Source: Hedera helix (Eukaryota > Streptophyta > Magnoliopsida > Apiales > Araliaceae). From it: a stretch of DNA of 64,000 bases. A model generated the notes under the pieces. That model ran no database searches and was not told the DNA's origin. It saw only the letters and a list, made by a program, of their open reading frames with translations. Location of the stretch: the NCBI GenBank assembly GCA_947179155.2, contig OX359264.1, positions 5,634,001-5,698,000 of the forward strand, given 5' to 3'. Shown piece after piece: positions 1 to 10,657 of the stretch. How positions within the stretch are numbered: position 1 is the first letter of the stretch; every line of letters starts with the position of its first letter. The translations under genes were made by a program, and so were the position numbers.

Positions 1-338
1 AATAATCTCTTCATCTCTTCCCATGTGGTGATACTTTCGGAGGGTAGATAGTAGAGTCAATCCTTAGCCAAGTCTTTCAAAGAAAATGGAAATGCTCTTA
101 GATTGATTTGTTCTTCAGTCACTCCAGAAGGTTTCAGACTTGTGCACACCATATGAAATTCCTTTAAATGTTTGTGAGGATCTTCACCTGTAAGGCCATG
201 AAAATATGGTAATAAATGTATTAAACCAAATTTTAATTCAAAAGAAGTGTTGGCATCTAAATTTGAAAAAGTTATGCTTAAAGGTTGTTGATTCAAATCA
301 GTGGCCGCAAGCTCTTTCAAAGTTCAATTTCTAGCCAT
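1..338 (-). pseudogene. gag fragment of Athila/Tat-like retrotransposon
   Basis: The nucleocapsid precursor start is at 338-336 (MARN), followed at once by an in-frame TGA at 326-324. After that comes a typical Athila/Tat gag stretch with NQQPL, FELKFGLIHLLP, GEDPHKHLKEFH and LRAFPFSLKDLAKD. A second stop (TGA) replaces the Trp expected in the next KDW motif near position 57, after which the frame reads on to base 1. Both stops can be explained by C-to-T or G-to-A changes, as expected for methylated, silenced DNA. The protein would form the particle core; this copy cannot make it. Confidence 0.85.
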
Positions 339-459
339 GATTTTCATCTTTAATCTGCACAACTCAAATAAAATATGAAAACTAGAAGAAAAAAAAACTA
401 AGAATAAATTACTAAATTAAAATAAAATTTACAAAAGCACAAAATTAAATTAAAATCAA

Positions 460-477
460 TCCCCGGCAACGTCGCCA
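460..477 (-). other. primer binding site, tRNA-Asp type
   Basis: The minus strand reads TGGCGACGTTGCCGGGGA directly inside the LTR. It matches the 3' end of plant tRNA-Asp at 17 of 18 positions (one C-to-A difference). Athila/Tat elements are known to use this primer. It fixes the orientation of the element and shows that the LTR at 483-2029 is the 5' LTR. Confidence 0.85.
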
Positions 478-482
478 AAATT

Positions 483-2029
483 TGGTGTGATGTTGCAAGC
501 ACCCAAAAATAAAATCTTACTTTGAAAAAAATATTAATGTAGTAGTGCAAGTAAAAGTCGATCTCACAAATAATGATTAATTTAATTTATGTTTTGTAAA
601 CCAAAATTGAGGGGTTTTTAATCAAAAGAATAATTTAAATAAAATTAACTAAAATAAATATGCAAGTAATTTAATGAGAAGAAAAAGCCTTGGTTTAAGT
701 TAACATCCACCATCAAGAATTAACAACTGATCACTTATGCAAGAATAACTCAATTCATATTTTAAATATTCAACGTGGAATAATTACTCCCATTCGAATA
801 ATTTTCCTACTACTAAATAATCTCAGACAAGCACTAAAGATTTAACCTAGTAGCAGTGTAAAGAAATAGAGAAATCGTTGAACTAAACAACACAATCCAA
901 GCGTCTGCATTTAATTTAAATGAATATTTTTCCTAAGATATAACAATCTTTTGATATGCAAAATAATTATTAATCTTAGTTGTTTCGCAAATTAAAGTGA
1001 CCAAACAATTACAGATTTGATATTTAATTTAGCAATACATTTCAACGAATAATAAACTAGTATGCATCCTAGTAATCAAACGAATTAATCATAAAATTAA
1101 ACACAGAAAAATATTCAATACTCAAAATATAAATTGAACAATTAAAATAAATTAGATCTCACAGTATATAAATCTTGATGGTTTCAATCACTTAAACCAA
1201 AAAAAATAATTTAGCTACTCATAATTGTAGAGAACACCAAATAATAGAAGAGAGAATTTTTCCTATAAAAGTTATCTCTTACATTGTGTCTCAAGCCCTC
1301 TATCTATAGGCTACAAAATCATCCTAACCCTAATAGGATTTATTATTTTTCAAACCCTAATAGGATTTAAAATACAAAATAAAATAAATATAAATCCTAT
1401 TTATTTTTCCAATTCCAAAGAAGACAAGGATTTATTAATTTATTTGCTTCCTTTTAATTTGTTGTTGCTGGCCCACGCAGAAAACTAAGAAAAATCTTCA
1501 CAGCCAATTTCCTGATCCATCGCGCGTAGCGCGCGTTCCTTTTCTTTCTTTCCAGCAAGCACCGCGCATGGCGCGCATTTTATTTTTTTCCCATCTGCAG
1601 CTAACCGCACACTGCACCATGCTGAAAAAGAAATATAAAAAAAATCCACCGCTCGCGTATTGCACGCATGCTGCTTCGCGCATTGCGCAGATGCACGGGC
1701 TGCTTCATTCTTGCTGCTTCGCACATTGCACGGTTTCTAATACAAAAAGCCTTTAAACGGCGCCGTTCTAATCCCGGTTTCCAGCCTCTCTTAGCGCATG
1801 GCGCGAAAGCTTTGTTCCTGCTAAAATTACGAAAATGACATCAGCTCTTGCACAAATTACTAAATTGTCATCCAAGCTTTATTTTTTCTACAAAAATAAA
1901 TATAAATTAATTAAAAATAAAAAAATGCATAAAATTAAATAAATTACCTAAAACACTAAAAATACTTAAAAACTCACAAATAATTAAGCCTAAAAATACC
2001 TAATAAATAGACATAAAACCTACTTATCA
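483..2029 (-). repeat. 5' LTR of minus-strand Athila/Tat-like element
   Basis: On the minus strand the LTR runs from TGATAAGTAG (2029) to CACACCA (483), 1547 bp. It is homologous along its length to the plus-strand LTR at 5472-7012. A TATA-like CTATAGATAG lies near 1295-1304 on the minus strand. Upstream of it (1515-1810) is a run of GC-rich short palindromes of the form GCGCATGGCGCG, in sharp contrast to the AT-rich rest. No gene is present; short reading frames over the GC-rich part are by-products of its composition. Confidence 0.8.
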
Positions 2030-4294
2030 CTTCTGAACGTAAACTTCTTTGGAGAGATTTGGTCTCTCTTGCCAATGCAATCGATACTAAATGGTGTGTT
2101 CTAGGTGACTTTAATGAAATTATTTCGCTTGAGGAAACGCAGGGAGGAAATGAGATTCTAAGATGGAAAATTTAAAAATTTGTCTTGAATAAGGAGGGCT
2201 GAAGGATATTCGAGTTGTTGGTCCTTATCTTACCTGGTGGAACTCCCATGGAGGAAAAACTATTAAAAGAAAGCTTGATAGAGCTTTGTGGAATACAGCC
2301 TGGTTCACTGAGATGGGTATGTCTTTTGCTTGTTTTGGCGCTCATGGCTTTTCGGATCACAATCCTGTTTTCCTCAATACTGGGATTTCCACTGCCAAGG
2401 TTTTTAAACCTTTTCAATTTTTCAATCACCTAACTTGTTTGGAGGGCCACGAGGAAACAGTATCCTAAGCTTGGGAGTGCGCTATTAATGGATCTCCTCT
2501 TTTCATTCTGGCTGAGAAACTAAGAAGAACCATGCATGCTCTTATCACCTTCAACAAAGCTCGTGGTTCTATTACTACCAATATGCAGAGAGCCAGGCAT
2601 GCCTTGCATTCTTTTCAAAGTACTCTTCAGGCTTCTACTGGAGATATTTCTAACGCTGACTGCGAGCATCATAGGAAGCTCTCTAATGATCTTTGGGACA
2701 CCATTACTCTTGAGGAGCAGGTTCTTCATCAAAAATCTCAAATTCAGTGGCTTTCTTTGGGGGCGCTAAATATTCTAAATTTTTTCATGCCAAAATTAAG
2801 AGCAGGTGGAATACAAATAAGATATTCGCCATTGAGGATAACCAGGGTAGTATGACGTATGATTAATATAGAATTAAGGATATTACTGTTGCTTATTTTA
2901 ATGATCTGTTGGGTTCTCAAAGATCTTCTTATCCTGGATATGTAGCCCTTGAAAATATTATAACTAAGCGTATTAACCCTAATATGGTTCATGCTCTGGT
3001 TGCTCCTGTTACTTATGAAGAAATTCTCTCCACTCTCAAAAGTTTGAAACCGAACAAAAGCCCAGGTCCTGATGGCTTCAATGTTAATTAATTTCTTTCT
3101 TCAATGCTGGCAGATTGTTGGTTCTGATTTCATCAAAGCATTCCACCACTTTTTCTCCTCTGGAAGATTGTTAAAACTAATGCCACTGTGATTGCCCTCA
3201 TCCCTAAGGTTACTAACCGTACCTTTATGAATGATTTTAGACCTATCTCATGCTGTAAAACTACCTACAAATGTATCTCTAAGATACTTGCTGCTAGACT
3301 GCTGCTAAACTGAAAGTTACGTTGCCTGAGATAATTTCCAAGTCACAGGTTGCCTTTGTTTCAAGATATAAAATTGGGGACAACATTATTCTTGCCCAAG
3401 AACTCCTGAGAAACTACCACAGGTCGTATGGCCCTTCCAGGTGCGCCTTGAAAATTGATCTTAAAAAGGCTTTTGATTATGTCCGATAGGAATTTTTGCT
3501 TGATGCTCTTATATTATTTGGTTATCCTATTTCTTTTGGATAAAAGCACGTATCACCACTCTTATGTTCTCTGTTAAGGTGAATGGAGCCCTCCGTGGTT
3601 ATTTTCTTTGGGGGAATTAGCAAGGAGATCCTATTTCCCCTTACCTCTTTGTTATTGTAATGGAGATTCTTGCATTAATTCTGGAGAAGAATATAGCTTG
3701 TGCCGACTTCAAATTTCGTTAGAGGGCATCACCTTGTAAGCTTCATCACGTCTACTTCACTGATGATCTACTTCTATTCTGTCATGATGATTCAAAATAT
3801 GTTGGTATTCTTACCAAGAGCCTCAATGCTTTTTTGGAGTTCTCAGGGTTATCTATCAACTGCAGCAAGAGTCTTTGTTGACTTGCTAATGTGTATCCTA
3901 CTGAAGCCAACATTATTACTGCCAATACTCATATCCCTTTGTGTACCCTCCCTGTTAAATTCTTAGGGGTCCTCTTATTGCAATCAAGCTCTCTACACAA
4001 GATTGTGTCCCTTTGCTTCACAGGATGACTCAAAGAATCACCTCTTGGCCCAATCGATTCCTATCCTACGCTGGAAGTTTGCAACTCATCAGATCCATTC
4101 TCTTTGCTATACAATCCTTTTGGTCAGCTCATTTTCTTTTGCCAAAATTTGTCATTAAAAAGATTGACCAACTGGTTCATAGGTTCCTCTGGAAAGGCTC
4201 GTCTCTGGATAAATACGGGTCTAAGGTAGCTTGGGCTAAAATCACTCTCCCTTTAAAGGAAGGAGGGTTGAGACTGAAAAGTGTGGAAGAGTAG
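2030..4294 (+). pseudogene. L1-type LINE ORF2 remnant (endonuclease and reverse transcriptase)
   Basis: A frameshifted and stop-ridden but recognisable LINE ORF2. The APE endonuclease part starts at about 2032 with the GDFNEI motif (about 2105-2125) and continues to AHGFSDHNPV (about 2340-2365). Reverse transcriptase follows: KPNKSPGPDGF (about 3045-3080), IALIPKV and NDFRPISC (about 3190-3250), SQVAFV, ALKIDLKKAFD (about 3448-3480), GDPISPYLF (about 3628-3655), FTDDLLLF in place of the usual F/YADD (about 3757-3781), and the thumb-like region with LSYAGSLQLI and HRFLWKG up to 4294. The 5' end is cut by the LTR at 2029. No C-terminal zinc finger or poly(A) tail is seen, so the 3' end is also missing. 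Long dead. Confidence 0.88.
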
Positions 4295-5471
4295 AAACGA
4301 GAAAAATATACATCATTCGTTCCGAATTATAAGATCATTATTGATTTTTTAAAAGTTAGTTTGAGATATTTTTAAATTTAAAATTGACATAATTTATTTA
4401 AGCTTTGAAAATAATATTAAAACTTATACCTAATAGTATTTTTTAAATAATTTATGATATTTATAATTGTATTGACATAAACTAAATGAATTTATCTTAT
4501 TTTTTAGTTTGAAATTGATTTTTCAAAAGTTAATATTAATTTGAAACATAATAAGTATTTAGGAAACATTTAAACTAGTTTGATGAGGATGATCTTTGTA
4601 AAACGTGGATACTCTAGAGGCGGTTACTTTTATAATTTTTTAATGAAAAATTTGTCAAAATGAGACATGTTTCATCCATTTTCATTTATCTGAAACTATA
4701 AATAATTGCTTCTTCTTCTTCAAGTATAATAGAACCAGAAAGAATATTGGGGAATTAGAAGAGGTAACTTTGAACTTTTACTATTGGTAAACTTAAATTA
4801 ATTTAAAAGATTTTTTTAATGGAAAGTTTGAATTTCTCATAATGTCTGCTATAATTTCCAAGCATATATGCAAATTTTTTTGAATCGAATGAAGGAATGG
4901 AATATAAAAGGGAATAGAAAATGAAATGAGTATATATTTTGTAATAAGCCAGATTTTTTTAATAATTAAATATTAATTTAATTTTTTCTGAAAGAGTAAT
5001 TGAATTGAAAGCGGTAAGTTACTATTTTTTTTTATTTTGTTTGGAAAGTTAAATTCTTTTAGTAGATAATTAGATAATTGATTTAATTAAAATTAAGGAG
5101 TCCATTGGAGTTTTGGTAACTCATATATTATTTTCTAGTTTTATTTAAAGATTGTTAGATGTAACTCTAATCATTTTATAACTTAACTAGTTGAATTTTT
5201 GAGTAAAATATATATGTGCACTGCAGCAGCCTATTAGAAAAAATATAATTAATTCATCTAATATCGGAATTAAGTGAATTCAAAGCCTATTTCTTCAATT
5301 TTTCACCCTCTTTAATGTTAGAGAGGAACAAAAAATATTTGACACTATTTTCTTATATTAAATTGATAGAAATCGTAACTTGTCATGATTCTTGGCACTA
5401 TTTTCAGCTCTAATTTTGAAAATTCATAACTCCGTCATAATAACTCCGAATTAAGTGATTTTTAAGCCTAT
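4295..5471. other. AT-rich spacer, no gene recognised
   Basis: No protein, RNA or transposon ends could be supported. A TATA-like CTATAAATAA occurs near 4693, followed by a TTC-rich stretch resembling a plant 5' leader, but no start codon with a usable frame follows. Two diverged copies of a short segment (GAATTAAGTGA followed by AAGCCTAT) lie near 5265-5295 and 5446-5471. The last five bases before the next LTR (CCTAT, 5467-5471) would be one copy of that element's target duplication. Confidence 0.5.
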
Positions 5472-6125
5472 TGATAAGTAGATTTTATTTCTATTTATTA
5501 GGTATTTTTAGGCTTAATTATTTGTGAGTTTTTAAGTATTTTTAGTATTTTAGGTAATTTATTTAATTTTATGCATTTTTATGTATTATTATTATTTTTA
5601 GTATTTTTATATTATTTTTATTTATTTTTAATTAATGTATATTTTGTTTTGTAGGAAAAATGAGTTGAGTGGCAATTTGGTAAATAAGGGGAAGTAGCTG
5701 ACCGGTGGCAATTTCGTAATATTAGCAACAGAGCAAGCCAACGCGCCATGCGCGCGGTACAGCGGTTAGCTGCACAAAAGGAACGAAACGGTGTCGCGTG
5801 AAGGATGGACGGCAGCATCTTCCGCGTAATGCGCGAATTGGCCAGCAGAGAAAAAGAACCGCGCCATGCATAGTCTGGGCTGACCCGTGGGTGGCTAGCG
5901 CGTTGACTTAGTTAGCTGAGCGGAGGGACTATTTGGCTATGCATAAATGCTGAGAAATAGGATTATTCGGGATTTCTTGCATTAATTTCATTCCAAATTA
6001 AATTTTAATTCCATATTAGCTTAGGATTATTATTGTACTTCTATAAATACATTACATTACATTAGATCAAATCATTAGCAGATTATTAGATACAATTGGG
6101 TGCTCTCTCTCTCTATCTCTCTCTC

Positions 6126-6163
<38 letters not shown>

Positions 6164-7012
6164 GTGTATCATATCTCTTTCAATTCTTTTGCATATTATT
6201 ATTATTATGTTTGGCTAATTTTTCTTATTCAGTTCTATGGGATTTCAAACCCAATTACAATTAATGGTTAAAGTAATTCAATAATATTATTTATTCTTCC
6301 TTATATGAAATTATTTGTGATAATCTATTTTAATTGTTTTTAGATATTAAATTTGGTTGGTTTGATTAGAGCTCATTAGATCTATCAAATTATTATCAAT
6401 TGCTAGATTTATGAATTATATTACGTCAAATTGATAATGTTCCTAATCGTTGGTAGTGAATAGTGATAGATGATTGTGGTCAAACTTTTGTTTATTGCTA
6501 TAATTATCATGATATAAGTTAAACAATCCGAGCTTATGAGATTGTTCCTTAGAATAATCTATTTTCCTTGTGATTAATGCTTCCATTATATTAAATTTAG
6601 AGAGTTAGTTCTAGGTTGTATAATGATTAGAATCTAATAAAGAGCTTGTTTTGTTAGATTAAAATTAAAGAAAATTTCAGGTAGCAGAGCTTATTGTTGC
6701 CTAGGATTATTAGTTTCATGCAAGGACATAAATAAATTCTGTTTGATTGATCTAATTAATTGCAAGAGTGAGAATGAACTGAAGAACTGAATATTTTAAT
6801 TTATTGGTTAATTTTATTAATTTATTTTTGTTTATTTAGTTAATTATAGTTAATTCAAAAATCCCCTTATTTATTTATTTTTATTTAGAAATAGAAAATA
6901 TTAGAATTTATTGAAGCAATATCACTCTCTGTGGGTTCGACCCTTGCTTGTTATTATACTGATTTGTGATTAAAAGTAAGAATTAATTTTAGAGTGTTAA
7001 TGATAGTTTTCA
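5472..7012 (+). repeat. 5' LTR of plus-strand Athila/Tat-like element
   Basis: The LTR starts TGATAAGTAG and ends TTTTCA five bases before the primer site, 1541 bp. It is the same family as the LTR at 483-2029 and the relic at 29700-30711. A TATA box (TCTATAAATAC) sits at about 6041. GC-rich palindromes such as GCGCCATGCGCGC lie 140-300 bp upstream of it (about 5738-5880). A CT microsatellite follows downstream. The part after 6181 is the portion best conserved among the three family members. Confidence 0.87.
6113..6161 (+). repeat. (CT)n microsatellite within LTR
   Basis: An almost pure CT dinucleotide run of about 49 bp with two interrupting TA steps. It lies just downstream of the putative transcription start of the plus-strand Athila-type LTR. 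The other two family copies in the window lack it, so it probably expanded after insertion. Confidence 0.95.
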
Positions 7013-7017
7013 AATTT

Positions 7018-7035
7018 TGGCGTCGTTGTTGGGGA
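7018..7035 (+). other. primer binding site, degraded tRNA-Asp type
   Basis: TGGCGTCGTTGTTGGGGA matches the tRNA-Asp primer complement at 15 of 18 positions. All three mismatches are C-to-T, as expected from deamination of methylated cytosine. It separates the LTR from the gag leader. Confidence 0.8.
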
Positions 7036-7078
7036 GTGTTTAATTGTTTTTATCTATTCTTTGTTTTCTTTTTAGTGT

Positions 7079-7568
7079 ATGACTCGATCCTCTCAATCTA
7101 GTAAATTGAATTTTGATCCAAAAATAGAGAAAACTGCGAAAAGGATAAGGAAAGAGACTCGTCAAATTAGAAAAACAACTGCATACTTATAATAAGTTTT
7201 TGCACCATCATCGGGCCTCAACGTAGCACTTAAACTACTGTCAAATAGTTCATCAAGTGATTCTGAAGAAGAAAAAATGGCAACCCCTGATAATAGGACT
7301 GTGAGGGAGTTGTCTACTACTAATTTACACTAACAACTATTATGCAAAGAATATCCTACTTTAGATGCGACTTTTGAACTTAAATCTGGACTAATCCATC
7401 TTTTACCTACCTTCCGTGGTCATATAGGTGAATATCCATACAAGCATCTAAAAGAGTTCCATGTGGTATGCTCTACCATGAAACCACAAGGAATAACCGA
7501 AAAGCAGATTAAGCTTCGAGCGTTCCCATTCTCCTTAGCAGACTTAGCAAAGGATTGGTTGTATTATC
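7079..7568 (+). pseudogene. Athila/Tat-like gag, first part (interrupted by copia insertion)
   Basis: The reading frame starts MTRSSQSSKLNFDP at 7079 and carries several stop codons. It regains clear gag similarity at about 7370 (FELKSGLIHLLP, HLKEFHVVCSTMKPQG, LRAFPFSLADLAKDW). This matches the minus-strand gag at 1-338 closely. The frame is broken at 7568 by a Ty1/copia insertion and resumes after it at 16187. Leaving out the insertion and one copy of the 5-bp duplication gives continuous gag sequence, so the gap is entirely due to the insertion. Confidence 0.85.
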
Positions 7569-9107
7569 TGTTAGAGTTTATGCCCTAGAGGCTAATTATT
7601 TGATGTAATTGCTTAACATTTTTGATATTATATTTGATTGAATAAATGGATTATTTTATTATGATTTCATTTACTGCGTTATATAAATGTTAACATAATA
7701 AAAGCCCTTAGAATAATGATACGAATTATATAGCTTTAAGTATGTGACTTGAACATGAGATTATATAATTATAATTAGTATCATTGCTCTTAAATGTCCC
7801 TAGTCGAGTATCATTGTTAATGGGACAACAACGATGCATTGAGACTAGTATGTGAATTGACTGATGGTCAAATCTCATTGGTCATAAATATATGAGATAT
7901 TTGAGTCAATGCATAGGTACATGTTAGAGAACAGTGTACTGGACTGACCCACCATGAGAATTCTACATGGAGCATTATGCAAAGTGTCATAAGAAATTCT
8001 TATAGTGACAATGATGTAATGATCCTCCGACCTGAAGTCACTATATTATTACACGAGAATTTGTGTACTTTGATATCATCAAATGTCACCTTTAATAGGG
8101 TGGACAATAAAGGTGATTATTGGGCACATCATGAATCGTGTAAGGAATATGAGTGATCTAGATGGAATTTAACCCTCCTATATATTAGGGGTGATATCCA
8201 TAGGCCTCTTGATTGAGTAGGACTATGAAATGCATGGTCATGCTCAAATATTGATTTGTTTCATATAGTCTACTCATTGATCAAGAAAACTCAGATTAAA
8301 TTATGAAGAGTATGACACATTCCATGCCTCGAGTTTAATCTAGGATATAAGATTAAAAGGATTAAATTACATTGAAACATTGGTCACGAAAAGGTTGTAT
8401 CGAATCACCGATCTTATTATTATTTGGGTAGCAGTGATGCATTACTAGATGCCGCTCACTGTTTATAATTTTATAATATGATTTTAAAATTATTGCCAAC
8501 ATAATAATAACTTATAGGGTCACACACTTAGAACGTAATTAAAAGGGAATTAATTTAAATTGTAAGTATTTTAAATATGTCAATATGATTGATAGTATTT
8601 AAAAATTACGAATTTAAATTAATAGGATAATTTGTATATATGTATATTAATTAAGTAAGACTTAATTAAAATATAATATATATAAATTCAGATTTTATTT
8701 TTCTATTTATTTTAGGTTTTAGTTAATTCCTATTAACTACTATATATATGATATATCAGTAGTCTAAAAGTCACGTAAGGAAAAACTAAAACCCTAGCCG
8801 CTTTCAGAAAGAGGCTAGAGAGAAAAATAATTGGGAAATCCTGATCTTGGTGGCTAGTACCGCAGATCCCTTTCGCTGCAGATCGTGTGACGGTTCGCGG
8901 AGCGTTCGTGTGGATACCGTAGAGACGTAGTCGCTGGATTGCGTTGAAGATTCGAAATCGTTCCAGAATTCCATCGTCTCCTGTCCATCTCGGATAATCG
9001 GTAAAATAATCTAAACCTCTGATTAATCTGTTTTCGCTTGGATCCTGTCTTAGGGTTTCGAAAAAAAATTTAAATTCCGCTGCTTTCACTGTGTCGAAAC
9101 CCTAACA
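7569..9107 (+). repeat. 5' LTR of copia element
   Basis: Starts TGTTAGAGTTTATG and ends CCCTAACA, 1539 bp, with the short inverted terminal match TGTTAG/CTAACA. It contains the promoter driving the genomic RNA; an AT-rich TATA-like stretch (CTATATATATG) is present near 8741. A 118-codon minus-strand frame over 8733-9089 is an incidental antisense frame within the LTR and not a gene, since its counterpart in the 3' LTR is altered by single-base indels. Confidence 0.95.
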
Positions 9108-9108
9108 G

Positions 9109-9120
9109 TGGTATCAGAGC
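9109..9120 (+). other. primer binding site, initiator Met-tRNA
   Basis: TGGTATCAGAGC begins one base after the 5' LTR. It is an exact complement of the 3' end of plant initiator methionine tRNA, the usual primer of Ty1/copia elements. Confidence 0.95.
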
Positions 9121-10657
9121 TACTTGCGAAACGATTGATTCAGATTACGTGTTTTTATTGTATTCGATATATATGATGTATGATGATGCATGTTTACCGA
9201 TCTGAAATTGAATATATGATATTCTGCATGTTTGGGGTATTCTGGAAATCTATAATATATATGCATGTTTACGGATCTGAAATTGAATATATGATATTCT
9301 GCATGTATGGTTATTCTGGAAATCTGTAATATATATGCATGTATATGATTTCTGTTAATCGTATCCTACAAGGTGGAATAACAGTACGTCTTCTGTTCTA
9401 ATTGGATTAGAAGCATGAAGATTTGATTTAATATGATTAATCGAACTTGGACATATATGATATGTTCTTGGTGTATTGTTACTATGGTGGATTGTATATG
9501 ATTCTGAAATTGTTTCAGAGATTCATATACAGATTGTAGTTTTAAAAAAAAAAAATTCCAGGGGCGCTGCCAGGGGGGGAGTCCCCCCCTTGGACCCCCC
9601 CGCCGTAGCGCACGATGGTCGTGACCCCAAATATTTTTTATAATATTCTTTAAATGATATATATTGTGTTATGTGCTTATTTTGATATGCATGGTGCACA
9701 GTTATGGCTCTTTTGACCCATAGGATTAGTGGTTTTTGGTTTTTTGAAATACGACTTGCATGTCGTGCCTTTTTATATTCTGATGTAATATTCTCTTCTC
9801 ATCTAAATCCCCTCGAATGTAACTCGAGGTTTCTTTATAACATGTAATGTACAAGTGTAATCAAGAAGACAAGATGATGATGGAGAGGAGACACACGTGA
9901 ACGAGGAAGGTCCAACGAAGCTACTATTTTGAAGACCTTTTACCACCTTAGACTGACCTTCAATCTTTTCATTAGCTTGAAAGGATTGACATAGGGTTGA
10001 GCCATAACTGTGACACGTTTAATTTTTGCACTTTATTTATGCTTGTATACGATATGCTATGATAAATAACGTGCATGCTTAATAAGATTAAAATTGGTGA
10101 GATCTAAATTAATTAATAAAATCCCTTATAAAATTATTAAGTCTAAATCAGATGCCTTCCACTGAATGACACTCATCAAGACCTTGATCAATGAATGTAG
10201 GTTTGCCAAAGCAAAGTACCCCATTTATCTTGGTAAGATGCGATAGGATAATTGTGATATCCAAAATGTTAAAAGCATTGGGTCCGACTTAACTAAGTTA
10301 TCTCAATAGGATTGTGGACTTAGAGGCATAGAGTTTGGCAGGTACCATTAGATGGACTAGAACAAATGTTGTTCACCAAACTGTCTAAGAGTTATATATG
10401 ATATAATTGACAAATGGTTGTCTACCTAAATAATTATGTTTTAAGAGATTAGCCAAAGCTAACTTAAGGCGTAATGAAATATGGACCTTAGCTCACTAGA
10501 AAGATTTAATAGAAAATGCTTTCCGAATTAATGGTGAGGGCTATTAATTTGATTAAAATAGTGGGATGTATATTTGGAATGTACTGTTATCAATTACATA
10601 ATATCAAAACTCTGCAATTTGAATTATTATTTTTGCACTTATAAATTGTAGATATCA
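9121..10657 (+). other. long untranslated leader of copia element with internal repeats
   Basis: About 1.54 kb separate the primer site from the gag start, and no credible reading frame lies there. It holds a tandem duplication of about 75 bp (about 9188-9336, units beginning GCATGTTTA) and an A-rich tract followed by a GC-rich hairpin candidate at about 9569-9594 (CCAGGGGGGG paired with CCCCCCCTTGG). The leader probably carries packaging and translation-control signals, by analogy with other LTR elements; this role is inferred. Confidence 0.7.

Larger units (their letters stand above)
1..2029 (-). mobile_element. Athila/Tat-like Ty3/gypsy element, 5' end only
   Basis: Read on the minus strand this is the 5' end of an LTR retrotransposon: LTR (2029 to 483), primer binding site (477 to 460) and the start of gag (338 to 1). 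The rest lies left of the window. The LTR begins TGATAAGTAG, as does the plus-strand copy at 5472, so the two are one family lying in opposite orientations about 3.4 kb apart. The outer edge at 2029 abuts LINE sequence, so the element probably inserted into the LINE. The second target duplication is outside the window. Family assignment rests on the gag sequence and the tRNA-Asp-type primer site. Confidence 0.85.

Noticed and set aside
1498..1756. overlapping frames of 61-79 codons in the GC-rich part of the Athila LTR
   Set aside because: They exist on both strands because GC-rich palindromes lack stop codons; the stretch is LTR U3.
8733..9089. 118-codon minus-strand frame in the copia 5' LTR (and 107 codons at 15836-16159)
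   Set aside because: It is LTR sequence; the two copies differ by homopolymer indels that change the ends of the frame, and no protein family is matched.
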